A stretch of DNA of 64,000 bases from the NCBI GenBank assembly GCA_031179305.1, contig JAPSHX010000001.1:288743-352742 (forward strand), in the 5' to 3' direction. The DNA comes from Paenarthrobacter sp. GTDB taxonomy: Bacteria; Actinomycetota; Actinomycetes; Actinomycetales; Micrococcaceae. Below the pieces are notes generated by a model that was given only the letters and a program-made list of their open reading frames with translations, was not told where the DNA came from and did no database searches. Numbering within the stretch: position 1 is the stretch's first letter; each line of letters starts with the position of its first letter. Positions 11,036-20,404 of this stretch are shown in pieces. Made by a program: the position numbers and the translations under genes.

Positions 11036-12289
11036 TCAGCGCAGGCGCGATACGTTGCGGTGTGCCAGGCCGAAGGACAGGGTCATGCCGACGCCGGAGG
11101 TCACGGACACCACCGTGACGCCGGGCTGGACTTCGCGGACCAGGATCGGCGCTACGTCGGAGGACGCGTAGATGCCCTGCCAGCGCTGGACGATTTCCAG
11201 TGGTGCTCCGATTCGGCCGGTGATTTCAGTGTTGAGTGTGTCGGTCACGGATTCGTCCAGGAACGGATCGGCCGTGCGGTGGTAGTGGTGCGAGTCGCCC
11301 AGGATGATGGTCCCGTCGGGGCGTTGGGTGAACATGACGTTGGCGCCGATCTCCAGCAGTTCCGGCTGCTTCGCCAATACTTCGGAGTACAGGGCCGCGG
11401 CGGCGGGCATTTCCGTGAAAGCCGGGTACCGCAGCATCGATGTCGCAGTGAGAACCGCTGGCGCGAACTCGATGCCGGACGGCTTGGCCGCCAGCGACAT
11501 CTGCAGGGCGCATCGTTGAATCCGGTGTTCCTCGGCCAGGTCCGGGAAGAGGTAGTCGACGTCGTGGCCGACGCACACGAAGACCTGCTGCGCGCGGAGC
11601 TCGCCGCGCGACGTCTGGACGGTGACACCGTCCGGATTCTGGTTGAAGCCCAGTGCGGCCGTGTTCCAGTGAAGTTCGACGCCGGGTTGCTGGCTTAGCC
11701 ACTCGGCCAACTTTGCGACTGTTGTACGGGGATCTACCCGGAGGTCGTCCCGGAGGAAAGCACCGCCCACCACGCCGGGCCATTCGCCGCCCGAAGTACC
11801 GCCGTCGTCGTGCGCTTCTTCTGCGGTGGACGCAGAAGCACCCAACAGGGCCCGCGTAGTGGCGGGGGAGAGCAGCTCGACCTGTCCCGGTTCCCGCACC
11901 GCGGAGAGCTCGCGAAGGACATTCATTTCGGCTTCAGATCGGGCAAGGACCACGGCTCCCGCTTCGGCAGCCCAGAATCCGGCGCGCTTGGCAAACTCGA
12001 GCCAGTACTTCCGGGAGGTCTGCGCGAGTTCATACAGTTCGCCGGATTGGGCCGTGATGCAGCAGTGGCCGAAGTTGCGCACGGAAGCGCCGGCTGCGTG
12101 GTGGTCGCGCTCGATGACGGTGACGGTCAGGCCGTTGGCAACAGCGTGGGCGGCGTGGGCCAGTCCCACAATTCCAGCGCCGACAATGACGACGTCGGCA
12201 GGCTGGCTGGGGCTGCTGTTGGCGGCTTTGGGAGAGGTGCTCGGGTTGTTCACACCACTGACATTGGCCGTTCCGGGAAGGGGAATCAA
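11036..12289 (-). CDS. FAD-dependent oxidoreductase, phosphonate-utilisation associated (TIGR03364-like)
   Basis: [51 protein letters not shown]; located in the phn cluster. Confidence 0.75.
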   Translation of the reverse strand: MIPLPGTANVSGVNNPSTSPKAANSSPSQPADVVIVGAGIVGLAHAAHAVANGLTVTVIERDHHAAGASVRNFGHCCITAQSGELYELAQTSRKYWLEFAKRAGFWAAEAGAVVLARSEAEMNVLRELSAVREPGQVELLSPATTRALLGASASTAEEAHDDGGTSGGEWPGVVGGAFLRDDLRVDPRTTVAKLAEWLSQQPGVELHWNTAALGFNQNPDGVTVQTSRGELRAQQVFVCVGHDVDYLFPDLAEEHRIQRCALQMSLAAKPSGIEFAPAVLTATSMLRYPAFTEMPAAAALYSEVLAKQPELLEIGANVMFTQRPDGTIILGDSHHYHRTADPFLDESVTDTLNTEITGRIGAPLEIVQRWQGIYASSDVAPILVREVQPGVTVVSVTSGVGMTLSFGLAHRNVSRLR

Positions 12290-12300
12290 GCCAGATCCGG

Positions 12301-12316
12301 ACTTGTATATACAAGT
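12301..12316. promoter_or_regulatory. Candidate GntR operator (perfect 16-bp palindrome)
   Basis: ACTTGTATATACAAGT between the divergent FAD oxidoreductase and GntR genes; related sequence ACTTGTATGATCAACT at 12400-12415. Confidence 0.6.
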
Positions 12317-12416
12317 TAATCTGAATTTAACATTTGTTTACCCGAGTTCACGACGAGTTCATCTGGAATGCCTCAATTGAGCCTCGGGAAGCCGCGCAGA
12401 CTTGTATGATCAACTC

Positions 12417-13184
12417 GTGAGCACGCAGCAGAACGCACCCCTTCATGTCCGTCTTAGCGAGGAATTCATGCGCCGGATCACTGACGGCGACTGGCCTCCG
12501 GGCTTCCAGCTGCCCAGTGAGGCGGAACTGTGCCGCGAGTTCGGAACATCGCGTGGTCCGATCCGCCAAGCGCTCGCATTTCTTCGTTCGGAAGGAGCCG
12601 TGACAGGCGGACGCGGGCGACCACCCATGGTTCGTTCGTCCGTGCCGTCGCAATCGTTCTCCACCTTCAACTCGTTCACCGAATGGGCCAGCGGGATCGG
12701 AAAAAAGCCCGGCCAGCGGACCCTGGAAGTGGCGCGGCGCGAAGCCAGTCCGGAAGCGGCCGAGGCACTGGCCCTCCTGCCCGGGACCACAGTGGTGGAG
12801 GTCCTGCGCGTCCGCTACCTGGATGAGGTTCCCGCCATGATCGAGCGCACCACGTTCATCCTGGATGTGGGCCGGAAGCTGTTCGACTTCGATACCGATT
12901 CCGGGTCCATTTTCGCGTTCCTCAAGGAACAAGGCGTAGACCTGCACAGTGCCCGCCACACCATCGACGCTGTCGCTGCCAGTGACGAGGACGCCGAACT
13001 GTTGGAGCAGCCCGAAGGCATTCCGCTCCTGCGTGAACGCCGCATTACCCGATCCGCCGACGGGCAACCCCTCGAATACTCCGAGGACCGCTACCTGCCG
13101 GCATTGACCAACTTCACCATCGACAACACCGTGGACCGCCGGGCCGCCCTGGTCCGCATCCATACTGAAGGAGCCACCCCATGA
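12417..13184 (+). CDS. GntR-family transcriptional regulator (HutC/UTRA type)
   Basis: GDWPPGFQLPSEAELCREFGTSRGPIRQALAFLRSEGAV wHTH plus UTRA-like domain. GTG start at 12417. Confidence 0.88.
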   Translation: MSTQQNAPLHVRLSEEFMRRITDGDWPPGFQLPSEAELCREFGTSRGPIRQALAFLRSEGAVTGGRGRPPMVRSSVPSQSFSTFNSFTEWASGIGKKPGQRTLEVARREASPEAAEALALLPGTTVVEVLRVRYLDEVPAMIERTTFILDVGRKLFDFDTDSGSIFAFLKEQGVDLHSARHTIDAVAASDEDAELLEQPEGIPLLRERRITRSADGQPLEYSEDRYLPALTNFTIDNTVDRRAALVRIHTEGATP

Positions 13185-13852
13185 TCCAGCTCGTTGCCTG
13201 CGATATGGCCGGAACCACCATTGACGAACACGGCGACGTATACGTAGCCCTTGCCCGCTGCGTTGAAGAAACCGGCGTGACCACCACAGCAGAGGCTGTG
13301 CAGGAATGGATGGGCGCGGACAAAGTTGAGGCCATCACGGCGCTCATTGAAGCCGGGGGAGGAGCGGCCACGCCGGAAGTAGTGGCTGCCGCCTTCAAGC
13401 GCTTCAAGGAATTGCTCGTGGAGTTCTACGACGCCAACCCGCCGGTTGCGCTCGAAGGCGTAGAAGACGCGTTCCGCGAACTCCGCCGCCAAGGCATCAA
13501 GGTGGCCTTGACTACCGGCTTCTCACGCGACGTCGCCGAACCGATCCTTGAGCGGCTGGGCTGGGGCGTGGAAGACGACAACCTGCTGGACGCCGTCGTT
13601 TGCTCCGACGAAGTAGCCGCTGGCCGCCCTGCACCGCACATGATCCACAGGGCCATGGAACTGACCGGTGTGCAGGATGTCCGCGCAGTCATTGCCGCTG
13701 GCGATACCGTCAACGACCTCGCCGCTGCCAATAACGCGGGCGTCACCGCAGTGGGTGTCCTCACCGGCAAGCTGGACCGCGACGCCTTGGCCGCGCACCC
13801 GCACCACCACATCCTGGATGGTGTGAAGGACATTCCTGCGCTGCTGTCGTAG
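13181..13852 (+). CDS. Phosphonatase-like HAD hydrolase (TIGR03351/PhnX-like)
   Basis: HAD motif LVACDMAGTTIDEHGDVY, VALTTGFSRDVAEPIL, VIAAGDTVNDLAAANNAGV; overlaps the GntR stop. Confidence 0.82.
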   Translation: MIQLVACDMAGTTIDEHGDVYVALARCVEETGVTTTAEAVQEWMGADKVEAITALIEAGGGAATPEVVAAAFKRFKELLVEFYDANPPVALEGVEDAFRELRRQGIKVALTTGFSRDVAEPILERLGWGVEDDNLLDAVVCSDEVAAGRPAPHMIHRAMELTGVQDVRAVIAAGDTVNDLAAANNAGVTAVGVLTGKLDRDALAAHPHHHILDGVKDIPALLS

Positions 13853-13906
13853 AACCAGCCGTGTTGGCGCAAGCCGTGTTGGCGGCAGGCACGCAGGCAT
13901 GGAAGA

Positions 13907-14356
13907 TTGGAATCCGTGAAATTCCTTCACCCGTCTCCCAAGTCCTCTGCCCGCGGCGTCACCATCCTGCGAGTGGTGTTCGGTGCGCTCCTCATGGTGC
14001 ACGGCTTCCAGAAGTTCATGGCAGGGCATGCTGCATTCGCCGCGTCGGTTGCTGCCATGGGCGTGCAGAAGCCGGAGATTGTGGCGTGGCTTGTGATCGC
14101 CGGTGAACTGGGCCTTGGCCTGCTCCTGGTACTGGGCGCCCTGACCCGAGTGGCTGGATTCCTGGCGGCGATCATGTTCGCGGGGATCTGGTTCGTGACG
14201 GAGGCGGGCAAACCCCTGCTCACCGGCAAGTCCGGCGTCACGGCCGAGCTCCTGATTATTTACGTCGCCATCTCCATAGCGTTCGTCTTCCTCGGGCCCG
14301 GCGCGCTGTCCTTGGACCGCAAGCTGGCTAGGCAACCAGCACGCCAAGGGCGTTAG
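13907..14356 (+). CDS. DoxX family membrane protein
   Basis: RVVFGALLMVHGFQKFMAG...ELGLGLLLVLGALTRVAGFLAAIMF. An internal GTG at 13916 could be the start. Confidence 0.8.
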   Translation: MESVKFLHPSPKSSARGVTILRVVFGALLMVHGFQKFMAGHAAFAASVAAMGVQKPEIVAWLVIAGELGLGLLLVLGALTRVAGFLAAIMFAGIWFVTEAGKPLLTGKSGVTAELLIIYVAISIAFVFLGPGALSLDRKLARQPARQGR

Positions 14357-14403
14357 TACAGTTGAGTTAACTCACGACGGCGGCACTCACCGGCCGGGGC
14401 GGG

Positions 14404-15474
14404 TCACCGTGCGTCGTTCGGATACCGGATCCCCAGCTGGGAGCGCACGCCGTCAAAAAGGCGCATGACGTTAATAGAGTCTTCCAACGGCATGACCGGG
14501 CTTTCGGTGAGGCCTTGTTGGATGCAGCGGGTCACTTCCCGGAGTTCATACGTGTAGCCGATGCCCACCACGTCAAAGTGCTCGCGACGCGGCTCGTCCC
14601 AACCAATTCGGATCATCAGCTCGCGGGGGTTGTTGACGGAGCCCACGGTTTGCAGGAAACCGAGCCCGCCGGCCACCGTTGCGGTCCGGGGTCCATGCGC
14701 CATCAGCGACGATGTCAGCTGCGCCTGTGCGCCGGTATCGTAGCCGAGGGTCAAGGCGTTCTGGCTGTCCACACCGTCGTCGTTGAGGGTGCCGATCGCG
14801 GTGACCGACTGCGGAAAGCCCAACGTTCCCAAGGCCCAGAGCAGTGGGTAGACGGTGATGTCCAGGAGCGCTCCACCGCCGTCGTTGAGGGCCCAAATTC
14901 GGGCGGCGGGATCGAAGGGTGCCGGGAAGCCGAGGTCGGCGCTGACCCATTGGATCTGGCCGAGCTCCCCGGAGGCCGCAATGGAAAATGCCCTCTGCAT
15001 GCTGGGCAGGAAACGGCTCCAAACGGCTTCCATGAAGAACACCTTCTGCTCCCGGGCAAGTCTCACCAGCTCGCTGGCTTCCCGGGCGTTGATGGTGAGG
15101 GCTTTCTCGCACAGAACATGCTTACCGGCCCGCAGAGCGGCGGCTGCGATCTGGAAGTGCTGGGCATGCGGCGTGGCAACGTAGACCACGTCCACGGCGG
15201 GATCGTCGAACAAGCGCTGGTAGCCGGGTACGCCGTCGTCGTCCCCGTAGCCCTTGGTAAAGCCAAGCGTATGGGCGAACGCATCCGCAGCAGACTGGGT
15301 GCGGGAACTCACGGCGTACAGCTCCGCATCTTCAAGCAACGCCAGGTCCTGGGAAACGCTGTTGGCGATGTTTCCTGTGGACACTACTCCCCACCGGAGG
15401 GACCGGCCTGTGGCCGCCCGGGGATCCTGGTTGGTTTGGGTGGAAAGCCACGGCACGGCGATAGGAAGTGTCAT
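14404..15474 (-). CDS. Gfo/Idh/MocA family oxidoreductase
   Basis: LRWGVVSTGNIANSVSQDL...DVVYVATPHAQHFQIAAAALRAGKHVLCEKALTINAREASELV. Confidence 0.87.
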   Translation of the reverse strand: MTLPIAVPWLSTQTNQDPRAATGRSLRWGVVSTGNIANSVSQDLALLEDAELYAVSSRTQSAADAFAHTLGFTKGYGDDDGVPGYQRLFDDPAVDVVYVATPHAQHFQIAAAALRAGKHVLCEKALTINAREASELVRLAREQKVFFMEAVWSRFLPSMQRAFSIAASGELGQIQWVSADLGFPAPFDPAARIWALNDGGGALLDITVYPLLWALGTLGFPQSVTAIGTLNDDGVDSQNALTLGYDTGAQAQLTSSLMAHGPRTATVAGGLGFLQTVGSVNNPRELMIRIGWDEPRREHFDVVGIGYTYELREVTRCIQQGLTESPVMPLEDSINVMRLFDGVRSQLGIRYPNDAR

Positions 15475-15519
15475 GCCGTTTATCCTCTCATTCCGCCCGC
15501 AATGACCGGAATGCTGGGG

Positions 15520-16515
15520 TCAACCGGCTAGCTGCAACTGCTCCAAGTCGGCCATAGCGCCTGTGGATTCAAAGGTCAGCCTGACGTTGACGTTGTAGGC
15601 ACCAGGCCTTCCGAGATCGGGGATCCAAATCTCCGCGACACCGGCATCGTGGGGCGTGGTTGCCACGATCCTGTACGCGAGGTTTTCGGCTTTCCAACTC
15701 TCGGATACATCGAGGCCATCCAAGGACCAGGTCAGGAGCATGGGGACGTGGGCCAGTCCCTCAAGATCGATCCTCACGGCGACGGTCCACCCCAAGGGGT
15801 CTTTGCCCTGGCTGCTTTCGATGACCATGACTTCCTCCAGCGCCTCCACCAGTTCTGCTGCCACTTGCGCAGGGGGAAGCAGTTCGCCATCCTCGTTGAC
15901 AGTTACGGGCGGAAGGAGGGCCGGGAGGATTACAAGGGCTCCGGAAACGTAGCCTTCCAACTCTTTCTGGTCCGAAACGGCGGAGCGATATTCCGGCGGC
16001 GGAGGAGTCGCGATCTTGTTCGCGATGGTGGGGTTGCCGGAGGAAGTGCTTTGTGTGGGAGATGTTGCCACAGGCGTGGCCGGAGGCGTCGAAGGCGTGG
16101 GTGTGATGGTTGCCGTGGACGTCGTCGGGGGAGGGGTGGTGGGTGGGATCGTGGTGGGTTCCGGCGTTGTCGTCCCGTTGGACGCCGTCAGATTTACGGA
16201 TGCCGCGAGATTTACGGAAGACGGTTCAAGGGCAGCCGCAGCCGGTTGAAGGGCCAAGTCCTTGCCCAAGTCTGCCGGCGCGAAGGCCGCGAGGGATGTT
16301 TGCTTGACGAGGGTGAGCGATTCGATGGTGGCAACGTCCTCGGTATTCGGGGGAATGATCCGGTCCCATAGGGCGATGATGCTGATAAGCGCTGCCGCCA
16401 CGGCCCCCGCGGTGATGATCAGTGTCTTGGCACGCCGAGACAACGGTGTCTTCTTTTTCTTTTTCCTTTTCTTTTTTGTTCGCGTCGATTGATCCGTGTT
16501 CTTAGGTGTAGCCAT
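15520..16515 (-). CDS. Hypothetical membrane-anchored protein with poly-Lys N-terminus and Thr/Pro-rich linker
   Basis: MATPKNTDQSTRTKKKRKKKKKTPLSRRAKTLIITAGAVAAALISIIALW then a long TPEPTTIPPTTPPPTTSTATITPTPSTPPATP linker and a globular C-terminal region. No family recognised. Confidence 0.7.
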   Translation of the reverse strand: MATPKNTDQSTRTKKKRKKKKKTPLSRRAKTLIITAGAVAAALISIIALWDRIIPPNTEDVATIESLTLVKQTSLAAFAPADLGKDLALQPAAAALEPSSVNLAASVNLTASNGTTTPEPTTIPPTTPPPTTSTATITPTPSTPPATPVATSPTQSTSSGNPTIANKIATPPPPEYRSAVSDQKELEGYVSGALVILPALLPPVTVNEDGELLPPAQVAAELVEALEEVMVIESSQGKDPLGWTVAVRIDLEGLAHVPMLLTWSLDGLDVSESWKAENLAYRIVATTPHDAGVAEIWIPDLGRPGAYNVNVRLTFESTGAMADLEQLQLAG

Positions 16516-16716
16516 GCCGCCACCTCCTGCCCCTGCTCACAGATTGCTCCTGCGCCGGAACAGCGTCAACCCTGCGCAGCAGTGGATTATGCGCGACACT
16601 TCCGTGTCGCGCGCTGTCAAGTCACACGGATGTCCGGACATGGAACTTTCCTCGCTTAGGCTTAGGCAATCATCCCTCGCAGAGGTTCTGTGGGGAGTTA
16701 CCGAAATGGAGCAGGG

Positions 16717-17811
16717 ATGGGTACTTTTCGGCGCGTCATTTTGCCGGTTGCCTGGTTGTTGGTTTTCGCGATTATTGCGGTGGCCTTGGTCAAGATTGCT
16801 TTTGTGGATGGACTGGAATCGGCCGCCGCCGAGCCCGCCCCTTTGGCGCAGGTGGATATCCCGGTAGTCCCGGCCACTCGAGCTACCGTTACCAACACCG
16901 TGGAAATCAAGGGCACCGTACAGAGCGACGCCGCCGAGACCGTCCGCAGCACCTCAGCGGGAAAAGTGGTCCAGGTGTTCGTGGAGCAAGGCACCACCGT
17001 CGCCAAGGGCGAGGTCCTTTTCCAGGTCAAGGCTGAGCGCGCGGTTACCCCCACGCAGACCTCACAGGAGGGGCCGCAAACGGCCCCCAAGCCGGTCTAC
17101 GACTACTTCGATATCCTCGCTCCGAGCGCCGGGACCCTGCAGCAGCTGACAACCCTCATTGACCAGCAGGTCACCGTGGGCGAGTCCGTGGGCAAGATCG
17201 ATCCCGGAACGTACACCGTTGCGGGATCCGTCACCGCCGCGCAGCAGTACCGCCTGCTGGGCAAACCCGGTCCTGCGGAAATCGCTTTGGTAGGTGGACC
17301 GGCGCCGTTCCAGTGCGCCGACGTGACGCTCAAGAACAATGCGTCCGACGACGGCGGAGCCGCCTCGGGCGGGCTGGCCGCCACAGGCGGCGGTGCCGGA
17401 ATGGGCGTCGGCGCAGCGATTGCGGGTCCCGGAGGAGGCAACCAACCGGAAGAGGGCGGCACTCCTACGGGAACGCTGAGCTGCCCGATTCCCTCAGGCC
17501 AACAGGTCTTCGCAGGACTTGGAGCCACCATGACAGTCAGCGCGGGTGTTGCACCTGACGTGGTGACTGTTCCGCTGACATCCGTGAAGGGCAGCGTGAA
17601 GGACGGGATCGTGTGGATTGCCGGCCCGGGAGGAACGGGGGCTGCTCCCGAGCAGCGCACTGTCCAGCTGGGGCTCAACGACGGTTCCGTGGTGGAAGTT
17701 ACCTCCGGCCTGACCGAAGGCGAACAAGTCCTCGAGTTCGTTCCCGGGGCACCGGCCGTTCAAGATCCCATGATGGGTCCGGGCCAGGCCGTCTACGGCC
17801 CGATGGGCTAA
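16717..17811 (+). CDS. HlyD/MacA-like periplasmic adaptor (efflux RND adaptor-type)
   Basis: N-terminal TM, biotinyl-lipoyl-like TSAGKVVQVFVEQGTTVAKGEVLFQV, C-terminal VQLGLNDGSVVEVTSGLTEGEQVLEF. Confidence 0.8.
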   Translation: MGTFRRVILPVAWLLVFAIIAVALVKIAFVDGLESAAAEPAPLAQVDIPVVPATRATVTNTVEIKGTVQSDAAETVRSTSAGKVVQVFVEQGTTVAKGEVLFQVKAERAVTPTQTSQEGPQTAPKPVYDYFDILAPSAGTLQQLTTLIDQQVTVGESVGKIDPGTYTVAGSVTAAQQYRLLGKPGPAEIALVGGPAPFQCADVTLKNNASDDGGAASGGLAATGGGAGMGVGAAIAGPGGGNQPEEGGTPTGTLSCPIPSGQQVFAGLGATMTVSAGVAPDVVTVPLTSVKGSVKDGIVWIAGPGGTGAAPEQRTVQLGLNDGSVVEVTSGLTEGEQVLEFVPGAPAVQDPMMGPGQAVYGPMG

Positions 17812-17825
17812 GGGCAACTAACAGC

Positions 17826-18554
17826 ATGGACGAAACAACCAAAGAAACCCTCGTCAGCCTCAGGTCAGTCACCCGATCCGTCAGGCTCCCCGATGACCAG
17901 CAACTGAATATCCTCAGGGGCATCGACCTCGAGGTCCACAGTGGAGACCACACCGCCATTGTTGGCCGTTCCGGTTGCGGCAAGTCAACACTGCTGAATC
18001 TGCTTGGCCTTTTGGACATCCCGACGTCGGGCGAGCTGGATTTCCTTGGCCAGCCCGCGGACCGGCTCGGCAACAACGCCCGAGCCCGGCTACGGGGCTC
18101 CACGGTGGGCTTCGTGTTTCAACAATTCAACCTGTTGCCCGGACGCAGTGCGCTGGACAACGTTATTACGCCGCTCTTTTACGCTAAAGGCAAGGAATTC
18201 TGGAGGCGTCGCGAGATTGCCATGGACATGCTGGACCGGGTTGGCCTGGCCTCCCGCGCCACGACCATGCCCAACATGCTTTCCGGTGGCGAGCAGCAGC
18301 GCGTGGCCATCGCCCGTGCCCTGGTCCGCAGGCCGAGGCTGATCCTCGCCGACGAACCAACCGGTGCGCTGGACGTGGAAACGGGGCAGTCCGTGATGGC
18401 CCTGTTGGATACCGTGGCCACGGAAACGGCAGCTGCGTTAGTAACCATCACGCACGACACCAACGTGGCAGCCTTGGCTCGGGCCTGCTACCGCTTGGAT
18501 TCCGGGGTGCTCAGCCCCCTGCCGGCGCCGGCTCCGGCAGGAGTCGGTACATGA
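17826..18554 (+). CDS. MacB/LolD-type ABC transporter ATPase
   Basis: [56 protein letters not shown]. Confidence 0.9.
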   Translation: MDETTKETLVSLRSVTRSVRLPDDQQLNILRGIDLEVHSGDHTAIVGRSGCGKSTLLNLLGLLDIPTSGELDFLGQPADRLGNNARARLRGSTVGFVFQQFNLLPGRSALDNVITPLFYAKGKEFWRRREIAMDMLDRVGLASRATTMPNMLSGGEQQRVAIARALVRRPRLILADEPTGALDVETGQSVMALLDTVATETAAALVTITHDTNVAALARACYRLDSGVLSPLPAPAPAGVGT

Positions 18555-19732
18555 CCGGCTTCATTTCCACGCTCGTCGAAGCGTGGCAGGAACTCCGCAT
18601 CAACAAGGTTCGCATTCTCCTGGCCCTGCTGGGTGTTGCCTTGTCCGTTGCCGCGCTGACCTCGGTGGTGGGCGTAGGCAGTTTGGCCCGGGAAGGAATG
18701 AAAGTTCAGTCCGAACGTAACGGCGGCCGGGTGGCCACGCTGTCCTTGAACGTCCAAGGTCCAACCATGCCGGACCCGGTGAAGCTTGAGAAGGCCTACC
18801 AAGGTATTCAACAGCGCTACGGCATCACCACCTCCACACACGTTGGCCAGAGCCAAGCCGGTTTTCAGTTTCCCCGTGGAGTGACAACCGTGAACGTGAC
18901 CATTGTGGATGTCGGCTACGGCGTCATCCACCGGGTCCCGCTTCAGCAAGGAAGCTGGTTCGCTGCCGACGACGGCAAAAGGCTCGCACCCGCCGTCGTC
19001 GTCTCTGAATCCTTCTATAACCAAGCGGGCAGGCCCAACCTCACCACCCACCCCACGGTGAGCATCCCCGGAGATCAGCCGGCAACGGCGGTGATTATCG
19101 GGGTCGTGCCTGATTCCTACCCGGACTCGCCGCCTTCCGCGTTCATCCTTACCGAGGGCGCGGTCATGACCGGGATCAAGCCGCAGATGTCGGAGTTCAA
19201 AATGTGGGTTGGCGAGGCACAGGCCGGAGCCCTCACGGCTGCAATCACGGCCGATCTCCAAGGCCAGTTCCCCGGCTATTACGCCCACGCCAACCGTATG
19301 GACTATGCAACATGGGGAGATCCCCTTGCCCCCGTTCAGCTGGTGGTGGGCGGCGTGGCCGGACTGGTGCTCCTGCTCGGAGCCGTGGGAATGCTCAACA
19401 TTTCCATGGTGACCGTGCGCTACCGGGTCCGCGAGATCGGCATCCGGCGAAGCTTCGGAGCAACATCCGGACGGATTTTCGTGGGCGTCATGATGGAATC
19501 CGTGGTGGCCACGGCAGTTGCCGGCCTGGCGGGCGTCATGCTGGCGGTGGCAGTGGTGAAACACCCGTGGATCGAATCCAAGGTAGCGCCGGGGCTTACC
19601 GAATATCCGGCCTTCCCCATCGACGCCGCGTTGATGGGCTTTGGCGCGGCAGTCCTGGTGGGCGCACTCGCCGGAGCCATCCCGGCGCTCGTGGCGGTGC
19701 GCGTCAAAGTCATCGACGCGATCCGGTTCTGA
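18551..19732 (+). CDS. FtsX-like ABC transporter permease
   Basis: Four-TM MacB/FtsX organisation; VRYRVREIGIRRSFGATSGRIFVGVMMESVVATAVAG. Confidence 0.85.
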   Translation: MTGFISTLVEAWQELRINKVRILLALLGVALSVAALTSVVGVGSLAREGMKVQSERNGGRVATLSLNVQGPTMPDPVKLEKAYQGIQQRYGITTSTHVGQSQAGFQFPRGVTTVNVTIVDVGYGVIHRVPLQQGSWFAADDGKRLAPAVVVSESFYNQAGRPNLTTHPTVSIPGDQPATAVIIGVVPDSYPDSPPSAFILTEGAVMTGIKPQMSEFKMWVGEAQAGALTAAITADLQGQFPGYYAHANRMDYATWGDPLAPVQLVVGGVAGLVLLLGAVGMLNISMVTVRYRVREIGIRRSFGATSGRIFVGVMMESVVATAVAGLAGVMLAVAVVKHPWIESKVAPGLTEYPAFPIDAALMGFGAAVLVGALAGAIPALVAVRVKVIDAIRF

Positions 19733-20402
19733 CCTCCTCGGTGAGCCTGCCCTGCTGAAGACGGAAGCAGCGCTGGGTTTTCTGCGCCAGGCTGCGATCA
19801 TGCGTGACCACCAGGATGGTGGTGTTGTGATCGCGGCTCAGGGAACTCAGCAGCTCGATGATGTGCCCGCCGGTTTGCTCATCCAGGTTTCCCGTTGGCT
19901 CATCGGCGAGGATCAGCTTGGGCTCGTTGGCCAAAGCACGGGCAATTGCGACGCGCTGCTGCTCACCACCGGACAAGCGGTTGGTGCGTCGCGAATGCTT
20001 CTCCGGGTCCAACTGCACCTGCTCCAGCAGCTCCTTGGCCCGCTGCAGTCGCGCTGCTTTGCGGATGCCTGAGAACTCCATGGGCAGCATGACGTTGTCC
20101 ACGGCGCTGAGGTTGGGAATCAGGTTGAACTGCTGGAACACGAAGCCGATGTCCCGGCGACGGTACTCCGTCAGTTTGCCGTCCGGCAGTCCCGCGAGGC
20201 TGACGCCGTCCACGACGACGTCACCGGAGGTGGGCTTGTCCAGCGCACCCAGGAGGGACAACAGAGTGCTTTTGCCGCTGCCGCTCTTGCCGACGATGGA
20301 CGCCAGCGAGCCCTTGTCGAGCTCAAAGCTGACCCCGTTTACCGGCTTGATGGTCCGGTCACCGGACTTGAACTGACGAACCAGGTCCTTGACTACGATC
20401 AC
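19710..20402 (-). CDS. MacB/LolD-type ABC transporter ATPase
   Basis: [57 protein letters not shown]. Confidence 0.92.
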   Translation of the reverse strand: MIVVKDLVRQFKSGDRTIKPVNGVSFELDKGSLASIVGKSGSGKSTLLSLLGALDKPTSGDVVVDGVSLAGLPDGKLTEYRRRDIGFVFQQFNLIPNLSAVDNVMLPMEFSGIRKAARLQRAKELLEQVQLDPEKHSRRTNRLSGGEQQRVAIARALANEPKLILADEPTGNLDEQTGGHIIELLSSLSRDHNTTILVVTHDRSLAQKTQRCFRLQQGRLTEEVRTGSRR

Positions 20403-20404
20403 GG

